Shown: one piece after another, positions 19,780 through 29,763 of the stretch
Position numbering within the stretch: the stretch's first letter is position 1
Layout of the letters: each line of letters opens with the position of its first letter
NCBI RefSeq assembly: GCF_003938655.1
Contig: NZ_RJJT01000005.1
Span: 1-64,000 of the forward strand
Direction: 5' to 3'
From: Rhizobium pisi
GTDB lineage: Bacteria; Pseudomonadota; Alphaproteobacteria; Rhizobiales; Rhizobiaceae
Length of the DNA stretch: 64,000 nt
Notes under the pieces: model-generated
Databases searched by the model: none
What the model saw: the letters and a program-made list of their open reading frames with translations, nothing else
What the model was told of the DNA's origin: nothing
Made by a program: the position numbers and the translations under genes

Positions 19780-21000
19780 ATGAAGGTTCTGAAGAAGACG
19801 CTTATGCTTGCCGCAATCGGTGGCAGCCTTTTTGCTACAGCCGCATCGGCCGAACAGGTCAACCTGACCTGGCAGATGTGGACCGGTTCCGATGCCGATA
19901 CCAAGAGCTGGCAGCACCTCGCCGACATGGTGACTGCCAGATATCCCGATATCAAAGTGACGCTGACAACGACAGGCTGGGTCGACTATTGGACGCGGCT
20001 GCCGGTGTTGGCGGCATCGGGCCAGCTCGCCGACATCGTTTCCATGCAGTCGCTGCGCATGCCGAACTTCTATTCGCTGCTCGAGCCGCTGAACGACCGC
20101 ATCGCGGCCGACAAGTTCGACGTCGCCGCCTTCACTCCGTCGATCATCGGCGGCATGTCGGTCGACAAGCAGCTATATGGGCTACCCTATGACGTCGGTC
20201 CGTGGGTCATCTACTACAATCAGGACGTCTTCGATGCCGCCGGCATTCCGCTGCCGAAACCGGGTTGGACGCTGGCCGAGTTTACCGATGCCGCCAAGAA
20301 GCTGACGAAGGACGGCAAGTACGGCTTCGGCATTACTCCGCAGAACTATTCGGTCCTGGCCTCGGCCTGGGGCGATAAATACGTCAACGATTCAGGGGCG
20401 CTCGACCTTACCAATCCCGGCGCCGTTGCCGCCGCCGACAAGGTGATCGGCTTTGCCGCCAAGGACAAGATCGCGCCGCTGGTACCCTCCAGCGCGGATG
20501 CCGGCAACGTCATCCAGGGCCGGTTCTATTCGGGTAATGTCGCCATGTATGTCGACGGTCCGTGGTCGATCATCGGTATGAAGGACAAGGTCAAGTTCAA
20601 AGTTGGTTCCACCACCCTGCCGCGCGGAGAGGGAGAGCTTACCGCCGTCACTGCGGGCTCAGGCTTCGGCATCTCAACGGCGAGCAAGAACAAGGATGCG
20701 GCCTGGAAGGCGATCCAGGTGCTGACCAGCCCGGAAGCGCTGGCTTACCTTGCCGAGGGAGGGCGTGCCCTGCCGGCGCGCACCGCCTCGCAATCCTCCT
20801 GGTACAAGGTGGCGGCCAAGGACATCACCAATGGCGGCGAGGCGATCGACTATTCCCTGGCGCATTCCGTGCCCTACGTGATCACCAATAACTGGGCGGC
20901 GGTGGAAAACCTCTTCAACCAGTATTTCCCGCCCGCCTTCGCCGGCAGCGCCGGTGCCAAGCAGACGATGGACGCCATCCAAAGCCTCGCGCAGCAATAA
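19780..21000 (+). CDS. ABC transporter extracellular sugar-binding protein
   Basis: 406 residues from ATG 19780, with GGAGG at a good distance. A signal peptide (MKVLKKTLMLAAIGGSLFATAASA) precedes a family 1 solute-binding protein fold: LTWQMWTGSDADTKSW, MYVDGPWSIIGMK and PEALAYLAEGGRALPAR are typical of CUT1 oligosaccharide-binding proteins. It lies 48 bases after the fucosidase and should bind fucosylated glycans in the periplasm. Confidence 0.92.
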   Translation: MKVLKKTLMLAAIGGSLFATAASAEQVNLTWQMWTGSDADTKSWQHLADMVTARYPDIKVTLTTTGWVDYWTRLPVLAASGQLADIVSMQSLRMPNFYSLLEPLNDRIAADKFDVAAFTPSIIGGMSVDKQLYGLPYDVGPWVIYYNQDVFDAAGIPLPKPGWTLAEFTDAAKKLTKDGKYGFGITPQNYSVLASAWGDKYVNDSGALDLTNPGAVAAADKVIGFAAKDKIAPLVPSSADAGNVIQGRFYSGNVAMYVDGPWSIIGMKDKVKFKVGSTTLPRGEGELTAVTAGSGFGISTASKNKDAAWKAIQVLTSPEALAYLAEGGRALPARTASQSSWYKVAAKDITNGGEAIDYSLAHSVPYVITNNWAAVENLFNQYFPPAFAGSAGAKQTMDAIQSLAQQ

Positions 21001-21127
21001 GGCGCCGTGCGTCGCGAGACGCGCCGTTTCCTTGAATCCGCGCATGACCCTTCCGGAATCGATTTCTACTTGAGGGGTCATGCGCCAGCTCTCGCTGCGG
21101 CAGGAATTGCCGTGCATGGAGGAAGAT

Positions 21128-22054
21128 ATGTCGGAAAGCGCCGTCGCCGAACTTCCCTTGCAGCCGGTTCAATCACGGCGCTTCCTGAAGCCTGAAACGC
21201 GGACGGCGATGGTGTTCCTGCTGCCGAGCTTCCTCGGCTTCATGATCTTCATGGCCCTGCCGATCGTGGCGTCGCTGGCGCTCTCCTTCACCAGCTGGCA
21301 GCTGATCTCGACGCCGTCCTTCGTCGGCTTTCAGAATTACGTCAGGCTCTTCACCGTCGATCCTGCCTTCTACACCATCTTGAGGAACACCCTGTTCTTC
21401 GCCGTCGAGTATCTGGCGCTGAACATCATCGTGTCGCTGACGCTCGCCGTCTGGATATCGAGCGTCAAACACGGCAAGGCGATCTTCCGGGTGATCTTCT
21501 TCCTGCCGACCTTTACGCCGACGATCGCGGCCTCCGTGGTGTGGCTGCTGATCTTCACGCCGGACGGGCTGGCCGACACCATCATCCGCGCGCTCGGTCT
21601 CGGCCTGCCGAATTTCCTGCTGAACCCGAGCTGGGCGATGCAGGCGATCGTGCTCGTCACGCTCTGGGCGAATGTCGGCTACAACGTCGTGATGTTCAAC
21701 GCGGCACTCGATCTGGTGCCGAAGCATTATCTGGAAGCCGCGACGATCGACGGCGCCAATGCCTGGCAACGCTTCTGGCGCATCCGCCTGCCGCTCATCT
21801 CGCCCACCATCTTTTTCGCCACTGTCATGACGGCCATCACCTCGCTGCAGGTCTTCGACGAGATCTATGCGATGACACGCGGCGGCCCGGGTTCGGCGAC
21901 GGCCACACTCGGCTTTGCCATCTACCAGAAAGGCTTCGCCAATTTCCAGATGGGCTATGCCTCCGCTCTCGCCTGGGTGATGTTCGTCATGATCATGGCG
22001 CTCACCGTCCTGCAGTTCCGCATGCAGCGCAAATGGGTGCACTATGACGAATAG
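21128..22054 (+). CDS. ABC transporter permease (MalF type)
   Basis: 308 residues from ATG 21128, chosen because GGAGGAAGAT precedes it. Six membrane helices with the permease loop EAATIDGANAWQRFWRIRLPLISP. It is the first of two inner-membrane permeases in the fucoside operon and overlaps the second by 11 bases. Confidence 0.92.
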   Translation: MSESAVAELPLQPVQSRRFLKPETRTAMVFLLPSFLGFMIFMALPIVASLALSFTSWQLISTPSFVGFQNYVRLFTVDPAFYTILRNTLFFAVEYLALNIIVSLTLAVWISSVKHGKAIFRVIFFLPTFTPTIAASVVWLLIFTPDGLADTIIRALGLGLPNFLLNPSWAMQAIVLVTLWANVGYNVVMFNAALDLVPKHYLEAATIDGANAWQRFWRIRLPLISPTIFFATVMTAITSLQVFDEIYAMTRGGPGSATATLGFAIYQKGFANFQMGYASALAWVMFVMIMALTVLQFRMQRKWVHYDE

Positions 22055-22928
22055 CCCAACCTCACGGCATCCGCATTCCGTCTCGGCGAACCGGCGTCGC
22101 CTGTTGTGGCGCATCGGCGTCTTTACCAGCTACGCCGGGCTTTCGCTGGTCGCGCTGCTGTTCCTCTTCCCCTTCTTCTGGATGGTGTCGAATGCGGTGC
22201 GCTCCGATACCGAGGTGCTGGCCGTGCCCGTTCGCATCTTTCCCGAGGAATATCAGTGGGGCAACTTCGTCGAGGCTTTGGTTTCGCTGCCCTTCGGAAC
22301 CTTCCTGCTGAATTCCTTGGTCGTCGCCTGCGGCGTCACCGCGATCGTGATCGTGGTATCCTGCCTCTCGGCCTATGCTTTCGCCCGGCTGCGATTCCCC
22401 GGTCGGGAGGGGTTGCTGCTCACCTATCTCAGCACGCTGATGATCCCGCAGGTGATGCTGGTCATTCCGCTCTTTCTCGTCGTCAGCAAGCTCGGCTGGA
22501 TCAACACCTATCACGGCATGATCCTGCCGGTCGCCTTCTCTTCCTTCGGCACCTTCCTGCTGCGCCAGTTCATCCTCGGCATTCCCAAGGATCTCGACGA
22601 GGCGGCGATGATGGACGGGGCTTCGCGCCTGCGTATTCTGGTCACGGTCATCGTTCCCCTTGCCATGCCGGCGATCGGCCTGCTCGCGCTCTTCACTTTC
22701 ATCGCGCAGTGGAAAAGCTTCCTCTGGCCGCTGATCGCCACCAGCGGCGTCGAAAAAGCCACGCTGCCGCTCGGCCTCACCCTGTTCCAGACGCAGCAGG
22801 GCACCGCCTGGAACTACATCATGGCGGGCGCCACCATTTCGATGGTGCCGGGCGTCATCCTGGCGATCGTGCTGCAGCGGGTGATCTACAAGGGCATCAG
22901 CGTCAGCTCCGGCTTTGGTGGTCGTTGA
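22044..22928 (+). CDS. ABC transporter permease (MalG type)
   Basis: 294 residues from ATG 22044. Six predicted helices and the EAA loop (DEAAMMDGASRLRILVTVIVPLAMP) identify the MalG-type partner. No ATPase gene follows; like many CUT1 systems it presumably borrows a shared MsmX/UgpC-type ATPase encoded elsewhere. The operon ends here. Confidence 0.92.
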   Translation: MTNSPTSRHPHSVSANRRRLLWRIGVFTSYAGLSLVALLFLFPFFWMVSNAVRSDTEVLAVPVRIFPEEYQWGNFVEALVSLPFGTFLLNSLVVACGVTAIVIVVSCLSAYAFARLRFPGREGLLLTYLSTLMIPQVMLVIPLFLVVSKLGWINTYHGMILPVAFSSFGTFLLRQFILGIPKDLDEAAMMDGASRLRILVTVIVPLAMPAIGLLALFTFIAQWKSFLWPLIATSGVEKATLPLGLTLFQTQQGTAWNYIMAGATISMVPGVILAIVLQRVIYKGISVSSGFGGR

Positions 22929-23108
22929 TATCTAAAAAAACCAAAGGCTTACGGTCACCTCATCAAGTCTAGCTTGAGCCATTCCAAACCAGTCGGCTAA
23001 CGTGGCGGGACCACGCCCCGATCCGTTACTTCTCCTTTGCCGGCGCAAAGTAAAATTTAACTATGTTTTGACATAACGGCATTGCATTCACATCGCGCAG
23101 GAAAATTC

Positions 23109-24038
23109 ATGAAAACGGCCACCCTTGCATCCATCGCCCTGGCGATGTCGGTCACTGCCGCCAGTGCCCAGACGATCGGTATCTCGATGTCCAATCTCGA
23201 CAAATTCAGGACGGCGCTCCTGAACGGCGTCGTCTCGCACGGGCAGACGATATCCGGCCTCAAGCTCGTCACCGAAAACGCCAAGGGCGACAACGAGGTG
23301 CAGAAGCAGCAGGTCCAGAAGCTCATCGCCGACAAGGTTGATGCGATCATCCTTGCCGTCTCCGATGGCGATCTCGGGCCGCAAATGACCAAGATGGCGG
23401 CGGATGCCGGCATTCCGCTTGTTTATATCAACAACGTCCCCTCCAACCTGCTCGACCTGCCCGAAAATCAGGTGGTGGTTGCCTCCGACGAGAAGGAATC
23501 CGGAACGCTGGAGACGAAGCAGGTCTGCGCGCTTCTCAAGGGCAAGGGCCGCGTCGTCGTGCTGATGGGCGAAACCTTCCATGCGGCCGCTCGCGCCCGC
23601 ACCCAGGACATATCGGACGTCATTGCCACGCCGGAATGCAAGGGCCTCGAGATCGTTGAGCGGCAGGCGGCTTATTGGTCGCGCGATTATGCGGACCAGC
23701 AGATGCAGGAATGGCTCTCGGCCGGCGTCAAGTTCGACGCTGTTATCGCCAACAATGACGAGATGGCGCTCGGCGCGATCCGCGCCATGAAGAAGGCCGG
23801 CATGCCGATGAAGGATGTCGTCGTCGCCGGCGTCGATGCGACCGACGACGCGCTTGCCGCGATGGTATCAGGCGATCTCGACGTCACCATTCTCCAGAGC
23901 GCCGTCGGCCAAGGCGCGGCAGCTGTCGACGCTGCCGTGAAGCTCGCGAACAAGGAGAAGGTGCCGCGCGAAAATAGCGTTCCCTTCGAGCTCGTGACAC
24001 CCGAGAACATCTCCAAATATCTGCCGAAGAGCCAGTGA
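23109..24038 (+). CDS. Orphan sugar-type periplasmic binding protein (RbsB/Peripla_BP_4)
   Basis: 309 residues from ATG 23109, with AGGAAA upstream. A signal peptide ([20 protein letters not shown]) precedes the two-lobed fold: [70 protein letters not shown] and [16 protein letters not shown]. These are ribose/galactose-type motifs. No permease or ATPase is nearby; instead a chemoreceptor gene begins 16 bases later. The likely role is ligand capture for chemotaxis, as RbsB does for Trg in E. coli. Confidence 0.9.
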   Translation: MKTATLASIALAMSVTAASAQTIGISMSNLDKFRTALLNGVVSHGQTISGLKLVTENAKGDNEVQKQQVQKLIADKVDAIILAVSDGDLGPQMTKMAADAGIPLVYINNVPSNLLDLPENQVVVASDEKESGTLETKQVCALLKGKGRVVVLMGETFHAAARARTQDISDVIATPECKGLEIVERQAAYWSRDYADQQMQEWLSAGVKFDAVIANNDEMALGAIRAMKKAGMPMKDVVVAGVDATDDALAAMVSGDLDVTILQSAVGQGAAAVDAAVKLANKEKVPRENSVPFELVTPENISKYLPKSQ

Positions 24039-24054
24039 GCGTAAGAGAGCTATC

Positions 24055-26199
24055 ATGTTGCATTTCTGGAATAAATTCGGCATTCGCGCGCAGATCACTT
24101 CGGGCTTCGTGCCGCTGATCCTGCTGATGAGCCTGCTGACCGTCAGCGCGATCTCGGGCATGAACGGGCTTGCCTCGATCTTTGCCTCCTACCGCGCCAC
24201 AGCAGGCCAGAGCCTCGCCATCTCCGATTACAGCAACCAGCTGCACGAGATCCAGATGTCGGCGGAAGCCTTCCGCTCCACGCCGACCCAGGCCGTCGTC
24301 GACAGCTTCCGCGCCGGCGTGAAGGCCTTCGATGCCGACGATCCGCGTTTTGCTGGCAACAAGGACCTGCAGTCCGGTCTTGTCGCGATCCGCGAGCACA
24401 TTGCCGCCTACGGCAAGGCGTTCGAACAGATTGTCTCCCTTCAGGCTCGCCGCGACCTGCTGATCTCCAAGGTCACCGAATTCGGCCCCTGGACCAGCAT
24501 CGCGCTCAACGACGTCATGCGCAGTGCCTGGCGCCAGAACGACGTGGCTCTGCTGCACATGACGGCGGCGACGCTGGAGGCCCTGAACCGCAGCCTCTAT
24601 TTCTCCGAGCGTTTCGTGCATTCCAACGATTTTGCCGCTTACGACACGGCGCAGGCAGCCCTTGCCGAAGCGGTTTCGCTCAACGATGCCGCCGCCGCGG
24701 CCGCAAAGAACGAGCTGCAGAAGAAGCGCCTGATGGGCGCCGGCCAGCTCATGCAGAACTACACCGCCCGCCTCAGCGACATGAAGGACGTGCTGCAGGC
24801 CTCCGGCAATATCCGCCAGACGCAGCTCAACGTGCTGGCGCCGAAGATATCGGACGAGTTCAAGGATCTGCAGGCGACGGTATCAGGCGCGCAGAAGAAC
24901 CTGGACGGTTCCGTCGAATCCATGGTTTCCTCCGCGACCAGCACGACCCTCGTCATCAGCGGCTTCCTGATCGTCATCGGCCTCGTGCTGTCCTACTTCG
25001 TCGGCCGGCTGATTTCCTCGGCGGTGCGCAACATGGCGCATTCCATGGAGCAGCTTGCCCGTGGCGAGGAAAAGATCGTCGTTACCGGCGTCGAGCACCG
25101 CCACGAACTCGGCGCCATGGCGCGGTCGCTGAAGGTGTTCCAGGAGACGGGACGCGCCAAGCTGATCGCCGAAGCCAATGCTGAGCGCGCACGCCTCGCC
25201 GCGGAAGAAGAGCGGTTGCGCCAGGAAGCCGAGCGGCTCTCCGACGCGCAGGTGATGGAGCATGCCTTCCGCCAGATTTCACTGGGCCTGGACGCACTCT
25301 CCAAGGGCGACCTCACCGTCCGCGTCGGCGAAGTCGACGCGCGTTATGTCAGAATCCGCGATCATTTCAACAACTCGGTCGCGAGCCTCGAAGAGGCGAT
25401 CGACTCCGTCATCCGCGCGGTTACCACGATCCGCTCCGGCCTTGCGGAAATCTCCACCGCCTCCAACGATCTCGCCCGCCGCACCGAACAGCAGGCCGCT
25501 TCGCTCGAACAAACCGTTGCGGCGCTCGGTGACGTCACCCGCGGGGTCAACGGAACGGCTGAGGGCGCAGGCCGCGCCCAGGCCGTCGTGGCGACGGCCC
25601 GCACCAATGCCGAAAAGGGCGGCGAGATCGTCTCCCGCGCCATCGCCGCGATGACGGAGATCCAGAATTCGTCGTCGAAGATCGGCAACATCATCAGCGT
25701 CATCGACGAGATCGCCTTCCAGACCAATTTGCTGGCGCTGAACGCCGGCGTCGAAGCGGCGCGTGCCGGCGAAGCCGGCAAGGGCTTTGCCGTCGTCGCC
25801 CAGGAAGTGCGCGAGCTTGCCCAGCGCTCGGCCAATGCGGCAAGGGAGATCAAGCAGCTGATCTCCACCTCTTCGACGCAGGTCAAGACGGGTGTCGAGC
25901 TGGTCGGCGAATCCGGCGTCTCGCTCGAGCAGATCGTCGAGCAGGTGACCGCTATGAGTGCGACGGTCGCCGAGATCGCGGTCGCCGCCCGCGAGCAGGC
26001 CACAAGCCTGCGAGAGGTCTCGGCCGCCGGCGACCAGATGGACAAGGTGACGCAGCAGAACGCCGCGATGGTCGAAGAGACCACGGCGGCCGCCCAGAGC
26101 CTGACGCATGAAACCGAAAGCCTCGCAGAACTGCTGGCCCGGTTCAGGACGGGCAGCGGCCGGGCATCGGAACATCGCCATTACGCCATGGCGTCCTGA
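24055..26199 (+). CDS. Methyl-accepting chemotaxis protein paired with a binding protein
   Basis: 714 residues from ATG 24055, with AAGAGAG upstream. TM1 is about residues 12-35, a helical periplasmic domain of about 260 residues follows, TM2 is about 296-322, then HAMP (to about 375), a linker and the signalling domain with [18 protein letters not shown] and [17 protein letters not shown] near 555-600. There is no C-terminal docking pentapeptide. Its position 16 bases after a binding-protein gene that lacks transporter partners suggests it senses the loaded binding protein. Confidence 0.93.
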   Translation: MLHFWNKFGIRAQITSGFVPLILLMSLLTVSAISGMNGLASIFASYRATAGQSLAISDYSNQLHEIQMSAEAFRSTPTQAVVDSFRAGVKAFDADDPRFAGNKDLQSGLVAIREHIAAYGKAFEQIVSLQARRDLLISKVTEFGPWTSIALNDVMRSAWRQNDVALLHMTAATLEALNRSLYFSERFVHSNDFAAYDTAQAALAEAVSLNDAAAAAAKNELQKKRLMGAGQLMQNYTARLSDMKDVLQASGNIRQTQLNVLAPKISDEFKDLQATVSGAQKNLDGSVESMVSSATSTTLVISGFLIVIGLVLSYFVGRLISSAVRNMAHSMEQLARGEEKIVVTGVEHRHELGAMARSLKVFQETGRAKLIAEANAERARLAAEEERLRQEAERLSDAQVMEHAFRQISLGLDALSKGDLTVRVGEVDARYVRIRDHFNNSVASLEEAIDSVIRAVTTIRSGLAEISTASNDLARRTEQQAASLEQTVAALGDVTRGVNGTAEGAGRAQAVVATARTNAEKGGEIVSRAIAAMTEIQNSSSKIGNIISVIDEIAFQTNLLALNAGVEAARAGEAGKGFAVVAQEVRELAQRSANAAREIKQLISTSSTQVKTGVELVGESGVSLEQIVEQVTAMSATVAEIAVAAREQATSLREVSAAGDQMDKVTQQNAAMVEETTAAAQSLTHETESLAELLARFRTGSGRASEHRHYAMAS

Positions 26200-26222
26200 C
26201 GACACCGCATGCGTGTCAGACT

Positions 26223-26248
26223 TTCCCGCCGGAGCAAGCCGGCGGGAA
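26223..26248 (+). terminator. Hairpin after the second chemoreceptor gene
   Basis: TTCCCGCCGG and CCGGCGGGAA form a perfect 10-bp stem around a 6-nt loop, 23 bases after the stop. No T tract follows; it may be an mRNA-stabilising hairpin ahead of the true terminator at 26287-26310. Confidence 0.5.
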
Positions 26249-26286
26249 GAGTGACGTCATCCAAACGCGAAAGCTTCGATATGGAT

Positions 26287-26310
26287 GCGGGCAGGGATAT
26301 GCCCGCTTTT
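26287..26310 (+). terminator. Intrinsic terminator
   Basis: GCGGGCA, a 6-nt loop, TGCCCGC and then TTTT. The stem is perfect and T-tailed on the plus strand, ending the binding-protein/chemoreceptor transcript. Confidence 0.7.
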
Positions 26311-26356
26311 CGCAGATCTGCGATCATCACCCGCGAGGGCGCCGCCGGCCTCTGAG

Positions 26357-26725
26357 CTAGGCGACGCAGATGCCTGCTACTGCGACCTTCTGGAAAAGGT
26401 GCGGTGACGCAACCGAGGAGGAGGGATAGGCCGACATTTTCGCCCTGAACTCAGGATGGACAAAAGCGGCTTGGAAATGCGCGGTGGATTCCCAGACTGC
26501 GTAGTTGAGATAGGTCGGGTTTTCGCCGAGTGCGCGGTGCAGTTGCGTGGAGATGAAGCCGGGCTGTCGCTTCATAAAGGCGGCGTCGTCCTGCCAGACC
26601 TCAAGGAATTTCGGTTCGTCCACTTTGTCGAGGGTGAAAAGGTTGATCAGCACGACCGGGGAGGCTTCGAGCCCGAGTTGCCGGTCGATTGGGAAGGCGG
26701 GATCCATCGGACGAAAATGTGACAT
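26357..26725 (-). CDS. Antibiotic biosynthesis monooxygenase (ABM) family protein
   Basis: 122 residues from ATG 26725 (MSHFRPMDPAFP), with GGAG six bases upstream; earlier ATGs in the frame lack a site and overlap the predicted operators. It has the small ABM ferredoxin-like fold: VVLINLFTLDK, FLEVWQDDAAFMKRQPGF, LNYAVWESTAHFQAAF. Such proteins oxidise or degrade quinones and aromatic compounds without a cofactor, or bind haem. It is divergent from a MarR gene that probably represses it. Confidence 0.85.
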   Translation of the reverse strand: MSHFRPMDPAFPIDRQLGLEASPVVLINLFTLDKVDEPKFLEVWQDDAAFMKRQPGFISTQLHRALGENPTYLNYAVWESTAHFQAAFVHPEFRAKMSAYPSSSVASPHLFQKVAVAGICVA

Positions 26726-26753
26726 GACTTGCTCCATTCGATATGGTTCCATG

Positions 26754-26768
26754 ATGTCAATTCGACAT
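26754..26768. promoter_or_regulatory. MarR operator candidate, copy 1
   Basis: ATGTC, 5 bases, GACAT. This is a perfect short palindrome with the same half-site as the better copy at 26785-26804, close to the ABM gene start. Confidence 0.55.
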
Positions 26769-26784
26769 GAAAGAAACATATGAT

Positions 26785-26804
26785 ATTGACATTATGATGT
26801 CAAT
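26785..26804. promoter_or_regulatory. MarR operator candidate, copy 2
   Basis: ATTGACAT, 4 bases, ATGTCAAT. A perfect 20-bp palindrome of the size bound by MarR dimers, lying 18 bases before the MarR start codon. It shares the ATGTC/GACAT half-site with copy 1. Confidence 0.7.
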
Positions 26805-26822
26805 GTAATTGCATGGTGACAA

Positions 26823-27299
26823 ATGGCCGAAACCGAGCGAACCGCTGCTGGATCCGCATTGACCAAACTCATCCTTGATTTGTTTCGGCTGAATAACCGG
26901 ATGCTCACATCAGGTGACAGGCTCGTCGCCCCTCTCGGGCTAACGAGTGCACGCTGGCATGTTCTCGGCACCATCGGAGCGTCGGAACGTCCGCAGCCGG
27001 TCGCCTGGCTGGCGCGCGACATGGGAGCCAACCGGCAGAACGTGCAGCGCATCGTCAACGATCTGGAAAAAGAGGGGCTCGTCGCCTTTGCAGCCAACCC
27101 CCATCACCGGCGCGCGCAGCTCGTCGTGCTGACGGAGAGGGGACGCAACACCTACGACGCGGCAATGCACCTCCAGGCTCCCTGGGCGAGTGGTCTCGCC
27201 GACGGTCTCGAGGTCTCCGAGATCGAGACAACGCACCACGTCATGAAGGCGCTTCTTTGCAAGCTGGAAGGAAGCGAAGACGTCGGGGAACAGGCCTGA
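26823..27299 (+). CDS. MarR family transcriptional regulator
   Basis: 158 residues from ATG 26823. The winged helix is clear (LGLTSARWHVLGTIGASERPQPVAWLARDMGANRQNVQRIVNDLEKEGLV, then NPHHRRAQLVVLTERG). It is probably the repressor of the divergent ABM monooxygenase gene and of itself, acting at the two palindromes between them; MarR ligands are often phenolic compounds. Confidence 0.92.
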   Translation: MAETERTAAGSALTKLILDLFRLNNRMLTSGDRLVAPLGLTSARWHVLGTIGASERPQPVAWLARDMGANRQNVQRIVNDLEKEGLVAFAANPHHRRAQLVVLTERGRNTYDAAMHLQAPWASGLADGLEVSEIETTHHVMKALLCKLEGSEDVGEQA

Positions 27300-27361
27300 G
27301 GTCCGCTTGCGGCAGGCTGCGTGGCACTGCGATTTTTATCTGTGCTTTAGGCGCTGCTGGA

Positions 27362-27496
27362 CTATCCGCTTAATAGCGTGACAAGCGATGTCGGCATTTC
27401 GGCCGGGAAAAGATCCATTACAGCACCGATAATTATCACCCACGCCGCTATTACGAAAATGAGTGCTGCGATCCTGATTTCTACTGGTCCCAGCAT
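27362..27496 (-). CDS. Small single-pass membrane protein
   Basis: 44 residues from ATG 27496, with GGGGGGAGG upstream. Almost all of it is one membrane helix (VEIRIAALIFVIAAWVIIIG) followed by a short tail. I do not recognise a family. It lies downstream of the fcl gene on the same strand, 46 bases after that stop, so it could be the last gene of the polysaccharide operon. Confidence 0.45.
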   Translation of the reverse strand: MLGPVEIRIAALIFVIAAWVIIIGAVMDLFPAEMPTSLVTLLSG

Positions 27497-27542
27497 ATGC
27501 CTCCCCCCAAGCAAAACCTTCTTCACCGCTGGCTCAAATTCG

Positions 27543-28613
27543 CTATCGCGAGGGATGATGTGCGACTGTCGCGTGCGTGGGCGCATGCCGCGCGGAGGTC
27601 TTGGCTCTCTCAAAACTGATGTCGCTTTGACCCATCAAATCGCCGGACACAGTCCCGTTGCTTCGCTCGAGATAATGCCCATCAAGGAAGGCGTGGTAGG
27701 CGTCTGCAATGCCCTCCTTCAGTCCTATTTTCGGTGACCAGCCGAGCGCGCGGAGCTTGTCGGCGCTCATGAGCTTGCGTGGCGTGCCGTCCGGTTTGGT
27801 GAGATCGCGCGTGATCTGGCCTTCAAATCCGACGACCTCTGCGACAAGCCCCGCCAATTCGAGGATGCTGATGTCTTCGCCTGAGCCGACATTCACGTGA
27901 CTTTCGGCGGAATAGGTCTTCATCAGATGGATGCAGGCGTCGGCGCAATCGTCGACATGCAGGAACTCGCGCAGCGGCGTTCCGGTGCCCCAGATGCGTA
28001 TTTCCTTCTCGCCTTTGACCTTGGCCTCATGCGCCTTGCGGATCAGCGCAGGCATGACATGGCTTGAATCGAGGTCAAAATTGTCGCCTGGCCCATAGAG
28101 ATTGGTGGGCATGGCCGAGATGAAATCCTTGCCATGCTGTTTTCGGTAGGCAGCGCAAAGCTTCAGTCCGGCAATTTTGGCGATCGCATAGGATTCATTC
28201 GTGGGTTCGAGCGATCCGCTGAGAAGCGCCTCTTCGACGATCGGCTGATCGGCGAACTTCGGGTAGATACAGGACGAACCCAGAAACATCAGCTTTTCGA
28301 CGCGAACTTTATAAGCGGCGTGAATGACGTTCGCCTCGAGGATCAGGTTGTCGTAGAGGAAATCGGCCGGATAGGTATGGTTGGCGAGGATACCGCCAAC
28401 CTTCGCAGCCGCCAGGAAGACGGCATCGGGACGGTTTTTTCCCATCCATGCCTCCACCTGATCCTGCCGTCTCAGATCGACCTCGGCGTGCAGGGCCGTC
28501 AGGATCTCGCAGCCCTCGGACGCGAGACGCCGCACGATCGCAGAGCCCACCATGCCGCGGTGCCCCGCGACATAGACTTTCTTTCCGGCAAGGCTGTAGA
28601 TGACCTCAGGCAT
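27543..28613 (-). CDS. fcl: GDP-L-fucose synthase
   Basis: 356 residues from ATG 28613, overlapping the end of gmd by 8 bases. Motifs: [18 protein letters not shown] (NADP-binding glycine motif), LGSSCIYPK, the catalytic YAIAK, and [10 protein letters not shown]. It carries out the epimerisation and reduction of GDP-4-keto-6-deoxymannose to GDP-L-fucose. The C-terminus is about 35-40 residues longer than usual (from [10 protein letters not shown] on), without a known motif. It works directly after Gmd and supplies fucose to the polysaccharide made by this locus. Confidence 0.95.
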   Translation of the reverse strand: MPEVIYSLAGKKVYVAGHRGMVGSAIVRRLASEGCEILTALHAEVDLRRQDQVEAWMGKNRPDAVFLAAAKVGGILANHTYPADFLYDNLILEANVIHAAYKVRVEKLMFLGSSCIYPKFADQPIVEEALLSGSLEPTNESYAIAKIAGLKLCAAYRKQHGKDFISAMPTNLYGPGDNFDLDSSHVMPALIRKAHEAKVKGEKEIRIWGTGTPLREFLHVDDCADACIHLMKTYSAESHVNVGSGEDISILELAGLVAEVVGFEGQITRDLTKPDGTPRKLMSADKLRALGWSPKIGLKEGIADAYHAFLDGHYLERSNGTVSGDLMGQSDISFERAKTSARHAPTHATVAHHPSR

Positions 28614-29709
28614 GGACCAAGCCCCTGTTCGCGCCGACCAACGGAACATTGCGGGCCATGACTTTCAGGTCCTCGCGAACCATCTCAGAAACCAGCTGGT
28701 CAAGACTGATCTCGTGTTTCCAGCCGAGCTTTGTGTGCGCCTTCGTCGGATCGCCAAGCAGAAGGTCGACTTCAGTGGGCCGAAAATAGGCCGGATCGAC
28801 CTCCACCACGCAGCGGCCGGATATCTTGTCGTATCCCTTTTCCTCAGGCCCCTCCCCACGCCAATCAATCGGCATGCCTACCCTGGCAAAGGCCTTCTCG
28901 ACAAAGGAGCGAACCGAATGCGTTTCGCCGGTGGCAAGAACATAATCCTCCGGTTCGTCCTGCTGCAGCATCAGCCACATGCCGCGGACATATTCTCGTG
29001 CATGTCCCCAATCGCGCTTGGCATCCAGATTGCCGAGATAGAGCCGGTCCTGCAGGCCGAGATGGATGGCAGCCACCGCCCGGGTGATTTTGCGCGTCAC
29101 GAAGGTTTCGCCGCGGATCGGGCTTTCGTGATTGAACAGGATGCCGTTCGAGGCATGCATGCCATAGGCCTCGCGATAGTTCACGACGATCCAATAGGCA
29201 TAGAGCTTGGCAGCGGCGTAAGGGGATCTCGGGTAGAAAGGCGTCGTTTCGTTCTGCGGGACCGCCTGAACTTTGCCGTAGAGTTCGGAGGTGGATGCCT
29301 GGTAGAAACGGGTCTTCCTGGTCAGGCCCAGCAGGCGAATGGCTTCAAGCAGCCGCAGGGTGCCCGTCCCATCCGCGTTGGCGGTATATTCCGGCGTCTC
29401 GAAAGACACCTGGACGTGGCTTTGTGCGGCAAGATTGTAGATCTCGTCGGGCTGCGTTTCCTGGACGATCCGGATGAGGTTTGTTGAGTCGGTCATATCC
29501 CCGTAGTGCAGGATGAAGCGCGGGTTCTCGACATGAGGATCCTCGTAGAGATGCTCGATGCGACTGGTATTGAAGGACGACGAACGCCGCTTGACGCCGT
29601 GAACAATGTAGCCCTTGTCCAGGAGCAACTCGGCCAGATAAGCACCGTCCTGACCTGTTACGCCGGTAATCAGTGCAACTTTCCTGTCATGTCTCATTCC
29701 GGTATCCAT
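28606..29709 (-). CDS. gmd: GDP-mannose 4,6-dehydratase
   Basis: 367 residues from ATG 29709, with GGAG seven bases upstream. Motifs: [19 protein letters not shown], the catalytic Ser/Thr in [19 protein letters not shown] (YxxxK), and [19 protein letters not shown]. It makes GDP-4-keto-6-deoxy-D-mannose, the substrate of Fcl. It follows the tyrosine kinase gene by 54 bases and overlaps fcl. Confidence 0.96.
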   Translation of the reverse strand: MDTGMRHDRKVALITGVTGQDGAYLAELLLDKGYIVHGVKRRSSSFNTSRIEHLYEDPHVENPRFILHYGDMTDSTNLIRIVQETQPDEIYNLAAQSHVQVSFETPEYTANADGTGTLRLLEAIRLLGLTRKTRFYQASTSELYGKVQAVPQNETTPFYPRSPYAAAKLYAYWIVVNYREAYGMHASNGILFNHESPIRGETFVTRKITRAVAAIHLGLQDRLYLGNLDAKRDWGHAREYVRGMWLMLQQDEPEDYVLATGETHSVRSFVEKAFARVGMPIDWRGEGPEEKGYDKISGRCVVEVDPAYFRPTEVDLLLGDPTKAHTKLGWKHEISLDQLVSEMVREDLKVMARNVPLVGANRGLVHA

Positions 29710-29763
29710 GATGCTCTCCAACTCGAGTACGAATGCAGAAGCGGATGATTCTGTATGATGTAT

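Noticed and set aside
23040-23108. TTGACA-like -35 box before the orphan binding protein
   Set aside because: No matching -10 at the right distance and too close to the start codon to be convincing.
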